A stretch of DNA of 64,000 nt from an uncultured Verrucomicrobiota bacterium. Lineage in GTDB: Bacteria > Verrucomicrobiota > Verrucomicrobiia > Opitutales > Opitutaceae. Shown here one piece after another: positions 53,247 to 62,004 of this stretch (positions within the stretch are counted from its first letter, which is position 1; each line of letters starts with the position of its first letter). The translations under genes and the position numbers were made by a program. The stretch is taken from NCBI GenBank assembly GCA_903876795.1, contig CAIRBK010000041.1, positions 30,040 to 94,039 on the forward strand, written 5' to 3'. Below the pieces are notes generated by a model. It searched no databases and was not told the DNA's origin. It saw only the letters and a program-made list of their open reading frames with translations.

Positions 53247-55043
53247 CTATTTTTGGGGCGGTGTTTTAGTCCAAGTATCTTTGAGCGAGATTGTTCGGTT
53301 AAAGACGGGCTTGCCCGGGGTGGTGTCCTTGCTGTCCAATGCGAAGTAGCCGATGCGCTCGAACTGGAAGCGGTCTTCCAGCCCGGCGTCGGCGAGCGAG
53401 GCTTCGAGCCGGGCGGTGACGACTTCGAGCGACTGCGGGTTGACGACCTTGAGGAAATCCTCCTCGACGCCCGGTTCGGGCACGGTGAAAAGGCGGTCAT
53501 ACAAACGCACCTCGGCGGCCAGGCTACGGTGGGCGCTGACCCAGTGGATGGTGCCCTTTACCTTGCGGTCGGAGCCGGGCTCGCCCTGGCAGGAGGTGCG
53601 GTCGAAGGTGCAGCGCAGTTCGGTCACGGCGCCGGCGGCGTCTTTGACGATCTCGTCGAGCTTGACGATGCCGGCGTATTTGAGGCGCACCTCGCCGCCC
53701 GGCTTGAGGCGGAAATATTTCGGCGGCGGCGCCTCGGCGAAGTCGTCGCTCTCGATGAAGACCTCGCGGGTGAGGGCGACCTTGCGCGTGGTGGGGTGTT
53801 CGTCCTGCGGATTGTTGGTCGCATCGCACTCGATGACCTCGTCCGCGGCGAGGTTGGTGAGCACGAGCTTGATCGGACGCAGCACGGCGAGACGGCGGGC
53901 GGCGAGGGTGTTCAACTCCTCGCGCACGGCGTGCTCCATGACGGCGATGTCGGTGAGCGCGTCGAATTTGGTGACACCGACGCCGATCACAAACCGGCGC
54001 AAGGCGGAGGCGGGGATGCCGCGACGGCGCAGGCCGGAGAGGGTGGGCATGCGCGGGTCGTCCCAGCCTGCGACCACGTTGTTGTCCACCAACTGGAGCA
54101 ACTTGCGCTTCGAGACGATCATGTACCCCGGGATAAGCTTGGAGAACTCATACTGGCGGGGAAGCGCGCGGGGCAGATCGAGGCTTTCGAGTACCCAGTC
54201 GTAGAGCGGGCGGTGATCGACAAACTCGAGTGTGCAGATGCTGTGGGTGATGCCCTCGAGGTAGTCGCTCAGGCAGTGGGCGTAATCGTAGAGCGGGTAG
54301 ATGCACCATTTGTCCCCGGCGTGGTGGTGCGGGACGTGGCGGATGCGGTAGAGCAGGGGATCGCGCAGCCACATGTTGGGCGAGGCCATGTCGATCTTGG
54401 CGCGCAGGGAACGGGCGCCGTTGGGGAACTCGCCGGCGCGCATCCGCCGGAACAAGTCGAGGTTTTCCTCAACGGTGCGGTTGCGGAACGGGCTGTCCTT
54501 GCCGGGCTTTTCGGGAGAGCCGCGGTAGGCCTCGGTGTCTTCGGCGCTCAGGTCGCAGACGTAGGCCTTGCCCTTCTTGATGAGCTCCATCGCGTAGGCG
54601 TAGAGCTGCTCGAAGTAGTCGCTGGCGAAGAACGGTTCGCTGTCGGGCGCGGGGGCGACGGGCGCTAGGTGGTGGTCTGGGCGGCCGTTGACGACCTGCG
54701 GGGCCGGGTGGGCGCCCTTGGGCTTGAAACCGAGGCAGTGGTCGGCCCAGCCTGCGATGAGCCACTGGACGTCCCGGGTGATGGACTCGACGTATTCGAT
54801 GTCCTCCTTGGCGGGGTTGGTGTCGTCGAAGCGGAGGTTGCACCGGCCGTTGTTTTCGCGGGCGATTCCGAAGTTCAGGCAGATCGACTTGGCATGGCCG
54901 ATGTGGAGGTAGCCGTTGGGCTCCGGCGGGAAACGCGTGACGATTTTTTGGTGAAGCCCGGCGGCGAGGTCGGCCGCGACGATGTCGCGGATGAAATCGG
55001 AGGGCTTGGCGGGCTCGGGAGCGGCGTTGTTCTCAACGGTCAT
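53247..55043 (-). CDS. glnS: Glutamine-tRNA ligase
   Basis: The 598-residue enzyme has RFPPEPNGYLHIGHAKSI with HIGH at residues 47-50, NLRFDDTNPAKED, and VSKRKLLQLV as the KMSKS-type loop (~310). The C-terminal beta-barrel anticodon domain follows (GGEVRLKYAGIVKLDEIV). It charges tRNA-Gln with glutamine. GlnRS is uncommon in bacteria and is thought to have come from eukaryotes. It is longer than E. coli GlnRS (554 residues). The gap to hipB is the 108 bp operator region. Confidence 0.95.
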   Translation of the reverse strand: MTVENNAAPEPAKPSDFIRDIVAADLAAGLHQKIVTRFPPEPNGYLHIGHAKSICLNFGIARENNGRCNLRFDDTNPAKEDIEYVESITRDVQWLIAGWADHCLGFKPKGAHPAPQVVNGRPDHHLAPVAPAPDSEPFFASDYFEQLYAYAMELIKKGKAYVCDLSAEDTEAYRGSPEKPGKDSPFRNRTVEENLDLFRRMRAGEFPNGARSLRAKIDMASPNMWLRDPLLYRIRHVPHHHAGDKWCIYPLYDYAHCLSDYLEGITHSICTLEFVDHRPLYDWVLESLDLPRALPRQYEFSKLIPGYMIVSKRKLLQLVDNNVVAGWDDPRMPTLSGLRRRGIPASALRRFVIGVGVTKFDALTDIAVMEHAVREELNTLAARRLAVLRPIKLVLTNLAADEVIECDATNNPQDEHPTTRKVALTREVFIESDDFAEAPPPKYFRLKPGGEVRLKYAGIVKLDEIVKDAAGAVTELRCTFDRTSCQGEPGSDRKVKGTIHWVSAHRSLAAEVRLYDRLFTVPEPGVEEDFLKVVNPQSLEVVTARLEASLADAGLEDRFQFERIGYFALDSKDTTPGKPVFNRTISLKDTWTKTPPQK

Positions 55044-55456
55044 AAAGGGCCAACTTGCGCAACGCCCGCGCGGGCGGCAACGCTACATTTACGCGGACGC
55101 CGTTTCTGAGTTGCGGTGGTTGCCGACGTGGCTCCGTCAATGGCCTGCAGCCGGGTAAAACTTATCGCTGTCAGCATGGTTTGTCCGCCAAGGGGGACAA
55201 AGGCATGATGCAGCGCTGCGATCAGCTTGGAGTGCTCGGAGGTGGGCACGCCGCCGAGGTACCCGGCGGCCACGACGGAACCGAAGGCCGCCCCGACGCC
55301 GATGGAGAGTTCCAGGACTGTCTTGGACAGGCCGGAGGCCTTGCGCCTTGCGCGCGTCTCAGGCACCCGAAAAGCGGTCCTGATGTTGTGAATAACGTCA
55401 CGAACTTTGCGTTTGCCGCACGCGGGGGCGGCGTCTGAATGCCCGTTTCTTTTCAT
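55040..55456 (-). CDS. Possible small hypothetical protein between glnS and smc
   Basis: The frame gives about 138 residues and ends in an ATGA overlap with the glnS start. Its middle (SKTVLELSIGVGAAFGSVVA, AGYLGGVPTSEHSKLIAALH) has the very GC-rich third codon positions of real local genes and a weak hydrophobic segment. Against it: the only ATG (55454-55456) overlaps the smc ATG on the other strand, and I do not recognise any family. It could start inside, at a later GTG. If it is not a gene, these 400 bp are an unexplained spacer. Confidence 0.35.
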   Translation of the reverse strand: MKRNGHSDAAPACGKRKVRDVIHNIRTAFRVPETRARRKASGLSKTVLELSIGVGAAFGSVVAAGYLGGVPTSEHSKLIAALHHAFVPLGGQTMLTAISFTRLQAIDGATSATTATQKRRPRKCSVAARAGVAQVGPL

Positions 55457-58400
55457 GCATCTCAAGGCCCTCAAGCTTCATGGTTTCAAGTCCTTCGCCG
55501 ATCCCACTACGCTGCGGTTCGAGCCGGGTGTGACCGCCATCGTGGGACCGAACGGCTGCGGCAAATCCAACGTGGCCGACTCCATCCGCTGGGTGCTCGG
55601 CGAACAATCCGCCAAGGCCCTCCGCGGCGGCAAGATGCAGGACGTCATTTTCGAGGGAGCCGACACCCGCAAACCCGCCCAGATGTGCGAGGTCTCGCTG
55701 CTCCTCACCGACTGCGAAAAACAACTCGGCAGCGAATTCCACGAGATCGAGATCATGCGTCGCGTCCACCGCGACGGCCAGGGCGAGTATTTCTTCAACG
55801 GCCAGCCCTGCCGCCTGAAGGACATCCAAAAGCTGTTCATGGACACCGGCATCGGCCGCACGTCCTACTCCATCATGGCGCAGGGCCAGATCGACCAGAT
55901 CCTCTCGTCGAAGCCCGAGGAGCGCCGCGCGGTATTCGAAGAGGCCGCCGGCATCACCAAATACAAATCCCAGCGCAAAGAGGCCCTCTCCAAGCTCGCG
56001 CTCACCGAGCAGAACCTCGTGCGCGTGGCCGACGTCGTCACCGAAATCGGCCGCCAGATCGGCTCGCTCCGTCGCCAGGCATCGAAGGCCCTGCGTCACA
56101 AAAAACTCTCCTGGCGCCTCCGTCACCTCGCCCTCGCGCATCACGGCTATCACCACGCGCTGGTCAGCGCGACACTCGCGCAACTCGAAGAGCAGTTCAT
56201 CCGGTTGAAAGCTGCGGCCGAAACCCGCCGCGCGCATCTCCAGCAGCAGCAGTCCGCCCTCGAGGGCCGGAAGGCCCGCCGTTCCCAGCTCACCCAGCGC
56301 GTGCAGGAGGCCCAGCAGGCCGTGTTCGATCTGCGCTCGGAAAAGGAACAGGCCGAGAACGCCGCCAACCTTTCCCAGATCAAGCGCTCCGGTCTGACGG
56401 ATCGCCTCGAATCCTCACGCGCCAACCTCGGCGAGTTGGAGTTCCAACTCCACGAGTTGTCCAGCCAGGTGGATACCGGCGCGCAGGACAAACAGATGCA
56501 ACTCACGCTTCTCGGCAGCTCGGACGCCGTCTTTCAGGACCGCAACCGGGAACTCGCCGTCGTCGAGGCCGAGTTGACCAAGATCGATCAGGAGCTTCAG
56601 CAGACGAAGTTCCAGCTCCTTCAATTCGAGAGCAACGTCGCCCGACTGCGCACCGATTGTTCCAGTTACGAGGTGGATCAGAAGACCTCCGCCCATCGGC
56701 ACGAATCCGTCGCCGGCGAACTCGAACAACTTCGCCAGCAGCAGTCCGCCGCCGCACAACAGCTCTCCGAGCTCACCGCCCGCGTCGAGGAAGCCACCGT
56801 CGCCAAGGCCCGCGCCCATCAGGAAACGCAGGACGTGCAGATCCAGATCGGCGACCTCACCAAGGAATTCCGCGAGGCGCAGAAAAAGCTCCAGGAAATC
56901 GACCGCCAGCTCGCCCAGCGCACCGCCCGGCTGAATCTCCTCAGGCAGCTCGCCGAGAAATTCGAGGGCTTCGGCGAGGGCGCCAAGGCCATCCTCCAGG
57001 GCCGGCTCGCGCCCACCCTGGGCGAGGCCAGGGCCGTTCCCGTCACCCAGGGCCTGCAAGTAGCCCCCGCCCATGCCAAGGCGGTCGAGGCGCTGCTTGG
57101 CTCCGCCGTCGAGGCCATCAACGTCGCCGACGTGGCCACCGCCCAGAAAATCCTCGCCCAGCTTGAAACCGAGCAGATCGGCAGCGCGGTGCTCCAGGTT
57201 TCAAATCTCAAATCCGAAATCGCTAATTCGACGGCTCTGCCGCTGGGCCTCACGCCCGCGACCGCCTCCCTTTTCAACTTCGACCCCGCCCATCCCGCCG
57301 CCGCGCTGCTCGGCGCGTGCTACGTCGCGGAGAACCTCAACGCGTTCCTCGACTTCTGGCGCGATAATCCGTCGTTCGGCTTCCTCGCCGTCGCCACCGC
57401 CAAGGGCGAGATCGTTGATCGTCGCGGCCTCGTCTTCGGCGGCTTCGCCAAGAAGTCCAACAACAGCATCGTCCAGCGCGAAATCGACCTGCGCGAGACC
57501 GCTCGCCTCCTGGCCGACGACCAGAAGGCCCACGACGACCAGAAGGCCGTAATTGAAAGCCTCAACGCCCGCCTCGCCGAGGCCGAGGTCGCCCTCGAGG
57601 CCAGGCGCGCCGAGGTGCTGGAGGCATCGCAGAACGTCGCCACCGTCCAGTCCGAGGAGCGCAACGCCCAGCGCGCCCTCGACGAGATCGGCGCCAAGGC
57701 CAACCGCATGGAGTCGGAATTGCAGGGCCTCGAAGCCCAGCGCAACGAGACGCAATCCCGCTTTGAGCGCGCCCGGTCCGCACTCGTCGAGGCGAACGCC
57801 GCGGTCGAGGCCGGCCGCGCCCGCATCCACGAGATGGAGACGCGCCTCGCCGGCTTGCGAACCGACCGCGACGTTAAGCGCGATTCGCTCTCCCAGGCCC
57901 GCTTGGAACTGGCCGACGCCCGCCAGAAGGTCGAGGTCCTCGACCGCGGCATCGCCGACATGGAACGCCGCCGCCGGCAGTTGTCCGAGATTTTGGTGCA
58001 ACGCCAGCAGGAGGTCGAGGTGTGGACCGAGCAGATCGCCTCGCTCGAATCCGAGAGCGACAACCAGAAGGCCCGCGCCGCGCAGATCGCCGAGACCCTC
58101 GTGGTCGCGCAGCAGCAGGTGGAGTCGATCCGCAACGAGCTCGCCGACGTCGAGCGTGAGATCGGCGGCGTGGAAAACTCCCAGGAGGGCATCCGCACCG
58201 ACGCCGAGAAAGCCCTGGCCGATTTCAGCCGCTGCGAGGTCGCCCTCGCGCAGAACAAATCCCGCGCCCAGTTCATCGAGGAGGACGTGCAGCGCGAGTT
58301 TCAGATCCGCGTGGGCCAGTACGACTGGCGCGCCCTGCTCTGGCGCTCCGAGGACGATCCCCCCGATCTCAAGGAGCTCGATCTCGACGATGAAGAAGAC

Positions 58401-59303
58401 GATGCCCCCCAGCCCGCCTCGCTCGCCCCTGCGGCGGTCGCACCCGCGCCGGCCGTCGAAGGGGAATCCACCGGACAGACCGCAGGCGAAGCCGACGCCG
58501 CGCCCCGGCGTCGCAAGAAAAAGGCATCCAGATCCGACCCGACCGATGCCGACCTTGTCGCGCTGGAGACATCCGCCGACATGGACGCCGTAAAGGTTGA
58601 GTTGGACGCCCTGCGCCAGCGCCTCTCCAGCATGGGCGCGGTCAACACCGGTGCCATCGAGGAATACGCCGAGCTCAAGCAGCGCTACGACTTCCTCAAG
58701 GGCCAGAGCGACGACTTGAACACCGCCAAGGCCGATTTGGTGAAGACCATCGACGAGATCAACAAGACCTCGATGGAGCAGTTCCAGATCACCTTTGAGC
58801 AGATCAAAAAGAACTTCATCTACACCTTCCAGACGCTCTTCGGCGGCGGCATCGCCAACTTGGAGCTGATCGTGACCGACGACATTCTGGAGTCCGGCAT
58901 CGAGATCACCGCGCAGCCGCCCGGCACGAAGCTCAAGGGCATCACGCTGCTCTCCGGCGGGCAAAAGACCCTGACCGCCGTGGCGCTGCTCTTCGCGCTC
59001 TACATGGTGAAACCCTCGCCGTTCTGCTTGCTCGACGAGCTCGACGCCCCGCTCGACGAATCCAACATCGGGCGCTTCACCAATCTGCTGGGCAAATTCG
59101 TGGACAACTCCCAGTTCATCATCATCACGCACAACAAGCGCACGGTCTCGGCCGCGCAGGCGATCTACGGCGTGACGATGGAGGAGCGCGGCGTCTCCAA
59201 GACCGTTTCGATGAAGTTCAACGCCCACAAGGGCGACATCGAAGCCCACTCGGAAAACATCGCCGAGTCCGTCCGCGGAGCCAAATCCGCGGTCGGTGCC
59301 TGA
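55455..59303 (+). CDS. smc: Chromosome segregation SMC protein
   Basis: The 1282-residue protein starts MHLKALKLHGFKSFADPTTL. Walker A GPNGCGKSN is near 31-39, the first coiled coil follows, the hinge spans ~515-670, and the second coiled coil leads to the C-terminal head with LLSGGQKTLTAVALLFAL (~1165) and LLDELDAPLDESN (~1191). It dimerises and, with ScpAB, organises and segregates the chromosome. Two oddities are noted separately: an AT-rich insert in the hinge and a long acidic/Pro-Ala-rich insert before the C-terminal head. The upstream in-frame start (55407) is not supported by the family N-terminus. Confidence 0.96.
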   Translation: MHLKALKLHGFKSFADPTTLRFEPGVTAIVGPNGCGKSNVADSIRWVLGEQSAKALRGGKMQDVIFEGADTRKPAQMCEVSLLLTDCEKQLGSEFHEIEIMRRVHRDGQGEYFFNGQPCRLKDIQKLFMDTGIGRTSYSIMAQGQIDQILSSKPEERRAVFEEAAGITKYKSQRKEALSKLALTEQNLVRVADVVTEIGRQIGSLRRQASKALRHKKLSWRLRHLALAHHGYHHALVSATLAQLEEQFIRLKAAAETRRAHLQQQQSALEGRKARRSQLTQRVQEAQQAVFDLRSEKEQAENAANLSQIKRSGLTDRLESSRANLGELEFQLHELSSQVDTGAQDKQMQLTLLGSSDAVFQDRNRELAVVEAELTKIDQELQQTKFQLLQFESNVARLRTDCSSYEVDQKTSAHRHESVAGELEQLRQQQSAAAQQLSELTARVEEATVAKARAHQETQDVQIQIGDLTKEFREAQKKLQEIDRQLAQRTARLNLLRQLAEKFEGFGEGAKAILQGRLAPTLGEARAVPVTQGLQVAPAHAKAVEALLGSAVEAINVADVATAQKILAQLETEQIGSAVLQVSNLKSEIANSTALPLGLTPATASLFNFDPAHPAAALLGACYVAENLNAFLDFWRDNPSFGFLAVATAKGEIVDRRGLVFGGFAKKSNNSIVQREIDLRETARLLADDQKAHDDQKAVIESLNARLAEAEVALEARRAEVLEASQNVATVQSEERNAQRALDEIGAKANRMESELQGLEAQRNETQSRFERARSALVEANAAVEAGRARIHEMETRLAGLRTDRDVKRDSLSQARLELADARQKVEVLDRGIADMERRRRQLSEILVQRQQEVEVWTEQIASLESESDNQKARAAQIAETLVVAQQQVESIRNELADVEREIGGVENSQEGIRTDAEKALADFSRCEVALAQNKSRAQFIEEDVQREFQIRVGQYDWRALLWRSEDDPPDLKELDLDDEEDDAPQPASLAPAAVAPAPAVEGESTGQTAGEADAAPRRRKKKASRSDPTDADLVALETSADMDAVKVELDALRQRLSSMGAVNTGAIEEYAELKQRYDFLKGQSDDLNTAKADLVKTIDEINKTSMEQFQITFEQIKKNFIYTFQTLFGGGIANLELIVTDDILESGIEITAQPPGTKLKGITLLSGGQKTLTAVALLFALYMVKPSPFCLLDELDAPLDESNIGRFTNLLGKFVDNSQFIIITHNKRTVSAAQAIYGVTMEERGVSKTVSMKFNAHKGDIEAHSENIAESVRGAKSAVGA

Positions 59304-59326
59304 CCAGTCCGACGCCTCCTCGCATC

Positions 59327-61294
59327 ATGACCTTGCCCAAACTGAAGTTTTGCTGGAGTGGTGCGCACTTCGAGGCTGAGTGGCGTTTTGGGCTTTTCGG
59401 TTTTTACCAAAGGGGCCAGTTGGCGGGGCGCAGGCGCGGTCTGGCGGTCAGTGTCCGCGGGTTGCTTGCCTGGTCGGCCGGCCTGGCGGTGGTCGCGTAT
59501 TTGTCAGCGGCCCTGGCCCTGTGGTTCTGGTTTGAGCGCCGACCCTACAACTTTGTGACCTATGCCGATCTCGTCCTCCCCACCCGGTGGGACGGCGTCC
59601 AGAAACTGCGCGGCCAGGCGCTGGTTGCCGAAGGCATGGACGACATCAAGGCCCGCCGCTGGGGCGAGGGCATGCAAAAGCTTCGCATCGGCATCGCCCG
59701 CAACCCCGGGGAACTCAAGGGGCGCCTCGTTCTGGGCGAATTGTTCCTCGCCATGAGGGCGCGCAAGCAGGCGATCGAAGTCTACGAGGGCGGTTTGGCA
59801 TCGGCCTATCCCGGCCGGGAGTACGTTGAAACTGTCATAAAGGTCGCTACCCAGTCCGAGGATTTTGACCTGTGGTTGCGGGCCTGCGACCGGGCGCTAG
59901 CGCTGGTCGAGGGCCGCGAGTCGCTGGCGGCGGACCGCCGGTGGTTGATTCGTGAAAAGATTCGCGTGCTCACGGCGTCCGAGCGCACGGAAGAGGCGCT
60001 GGCCTTGGCCGAGAAGGAGGGCGAGTCGGGCAGCCCCGCGATTTCGGAACTGCGCGTGCTCGCCTTGCTGGCGGCGGGACGGCCCGCCGAGGCGGTGGGC
60101 TTCCTCGAGGCATGGACTGGGCGAAAGGGCGGCAAGCCAGACGGGCAGATCGTGCGTTTGCAGGTGCGCGCCCTGCGGGAGGCCGGCGATATGGCGGGAA
60201 TGGACCGGGCGTTGGATACGCTGCGGCAGTTGGCGCCGGCCGATCCGCGTCCTTATATTTACGGGGTGGTGCAGTGGTTGCTGGCCGGCCGGCGTGAGGA
60301 GGCGCTGCGCGGCTTTGACGGTTTTCTGCTGCGCTTCGGCAGCAAGCCGGAGTTTTTACAACCGATGGCCGATCCGCTGACGAGGATCGAGGAGCGGGAG
60401 GTGTTGGAGCGACTCGTCGAACATGCGCGCCAGCACGGTTTTGACACGACGCCTTTCCGCCAGTCGCTGGTGCAGTCCCTCGTGGCCCGCGGAGAATGGC
60501 GGGACGCGGCCCGGGAGTTCGACGTGATCAAGGCACCCAAGGAAAAGCGGGAGGCTTTTGTTGTCTGGCATGAGTTGATCGACGCGCAAATAAAGGCGGC
60601 GTTGGATCCATCCGAAGGCACCCAATCCAACTTGGTCACGCTGGTGCGCAACCGGCAGTTCACCCTTGTTTTTTACAAGGACCTGATCGCCAACTTGCGC
60701 CGTGCGGGCCGTGCGGCCACGGCGCGGGAGATCGTGACCTTTGCCCAAGGGGTTTACCCGGAAACTCAGGCCTTGGAAACCGCGCGCAAGGAGTTGGACG
60801 CGCAACTGGCCGCCGCCGCCCCCGCCGCCCCGGAGGTTTTGATCTCGGCAGCCAAGCACGCCGAGGCCGCCAAGCAGATTGTCTCTGTGGCGACGCCTCG
60901 CCGGGAGTTGGGCGAGAAGGCCTTCATGACGAAACTCGAGGGGCTGACCCAGTCCGCCGACCACCAGGCGGCACTTCAATTGATCAACGAGGTCCGTCAG
61001 GCCCGACCGGCCTGGCTCCCGGCCTCTGAGTCCGAGATCACCCGGGCCGAGGTGCGGCTCAACGGCAGGGTGGGGGACCTGCTCGCGTTGCGGGCGGCGG
61101 CTCGCCGTTACATCACCGGCGAGCGTTTACGCTCGGCCCAGATGATCGAGGTCGCCCGAGAACTCCATGCCGCCGACCGCAAGGACGGCGCGATTTTGCT
61201 GCTCAAGGAGTTATTGGCCAAGGTCCCCGACTACGCGGTCGCCAGCAGGCTCCTGGAGGAATGGTCCCCGAAGTCGGCCAGTCAGGTGCCTTGA
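59327..61294 (+). CDS. Membrane-anchored helical-repeat (TPR-like) protein
   Basis: The 655-residue protein has a short basic N-terminus, one hydrophobic segment (LLAWSAGLAVVAYLSAALAL, ~47-66), then a long helix-rich part. TPR-like repeats are visible, for example GELKGRLVLGELFLAMRARK and ALAEKEGESGSPAISEL. The C-terminal ends ALLLKELLAKVPDYAVASRL-like. It follows smc by 23 bp and may be co-transcribed. It probably scaffolds a protein complex at the inner membrane; no catalytic motif is seen. Confidence 0.7.
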   Translation: MTLPKLKFCWSGAHFEAEWRFGLFGFYQRGQLAGRRRGLAVSVRGLLAWSAGLAVVAYLSAALALWFWFERRPYNFVTYADLVLPTRWDGVQKLRGQALVAEGMDDIKARRWGEGMQKLRIGIARNPGELKGRLVLGELFLAMRARKQAIEVYEGGLASAYPGREYVETVIKVATQSEDFDLWLRACDRALALVEGRESLAADRRWLIREKIRVLTASERTEEALALAEKEGESGSPAISELRVLALLAAGRPAEAVGFLEAWTGRKGGKPDGQIVRLQVRALREAGDMAGMDRALDTLRQLAPADPRPYIYGVVQWLLAGRREEALRGFDGFLLRFGSKPEFLQPMADPLTRIEEREVLERLVEHARQHGFDTTPFRQSLVQSLVARGEWRDAAREFDVIKAPKEKREAFVVWHELIDAQIKAALDPSEGTQSNLVTLVRNRQFTLVFYKDLIANLRRAGRAATAREIVTFAQGVYPETQALETARKELDAQLAAAAPAAPEVLISAAKHAEAAKQIVSVATPRRELGEKAFMTKLEGLTQSADHQAALQLINEVRQARPAWLPASESEITRAEVRLNGRVGDLLALRAAARRYITGERLRSAQMIEVARELHAADRKDGAILLLKELLAKVPDYAVASRLLEEWSPKSASQVP

Positions 61295-61459
61295 AGGGCA
61301 CTGCCTCCAGTGGCGCTAATGATTCGTGTCGCCAAAGTAGAACCGAATCTTCTAGCGGGAAAAACGGATTGCGAGGGCGAGTCGGCTCCCTCTAGCTGAA
61401 AGTTCTGTTCACGCGCAAACCTGCGCTTCGCAACGACCTTAACCTCCAAGTCTCCCACC

Positions 61460-61933
61460 ATGCCCATCGCAGTCGGTTCCCACGCCCCTGATTTCACCCT
61501 CAAGACGAAGACCGCCGAAGGTCTCAAAGACATCAAGCTGAGCGATCATTTCGGCAAGAAGCAGACCGTTCTTCTCTTTTTCCCGCTGGCCTACACCAGC
61601 GTTTGCACCGAGGAGCTTTGCGATATCTCCAACGGCCTCGCGGGCTACTCCGGTCTCGGCGCCGAGGTCATCGGTATCAGCGTGGACAGCCCCTTCTCGC
61701 AGGAAGCCTGGGCCAAGGCCAACGGGATCAAGATCACTCTCGTGTCCGACCTGAACAAGGAGACCACCAGGGCCTACGGCGTGCTCTTCCCGGGCCTCGC
61801 CGGAATCGGCGACACCTCCGCCCGCGCCGCGTTCGTGATCGGCACCGACGGCCTCGTCAAATACGCCGAGCAAACCCCCACCCCGAAGGACCTGCCGAAC
61901 TTCGCCGCCGTCAAAGCCGCCCTCGCCAGCTGA
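61460..61933 (+). CDS. Peroxiredoxin (AhpE/Bcp-like)
   Basis: The 157-residue protein has FFPLAYTSVCTEELCDIS with the peroxidatic Cys49 and a second Cys54 five residues on, plus GISVDSPFSQEAWAKANGIK and ARAAFVIGTDG. Cys54 in this position is typical of the atypical two-Cys/AhpE branch that reduces hydroperoxides. It is cytosolic. The gap of 165 bp upstream allows its own promoter, and a terminator follows it. Confidence 0.9.
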   Translation: MPIAVGSHAPDFTLKTKTAEGLKDIKLSDHFGKKQTVLLFFPLAYTSVCTEELCDISNGLAGYSGLGAEVIGISVDSPFSQEAWAKANGIKITLVSDLNKETTRAYGVLFPGLAGIGDTSARAAFVIGTDGLVKYAEQTPTPKDLPNFAAVKAALAS

Positions 61934-61944
61934 TTTCCCCATAA

Positions 61945-61982
61945 CCGCGCCCCATCCAACGGTTGGCGCGGATTTCGTTTTT
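61945..61982 (+). terminator. Terminator between peroxiredoxin and aconitase
   Basis: A 7-bp GC stem CCGCGCC (61945-61951) / GGCGCGG (61965-61971) with a 13-base loop is followed by ATTTCGTTTTT. It stops the peroxiredoxin transcript 22 bp before the aconitase start. Confidence 0.75.
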
Positions 61983-62004
61983 ACGCACCGCCCACCGCAT
62001 CCCG

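Noticed and set aside
57201..59249. A 682-residue minus-strand open frame inside smc
   Set aside because: It is the antisense shadow of smc, with repetitive Leu/Gly/Asp composition.
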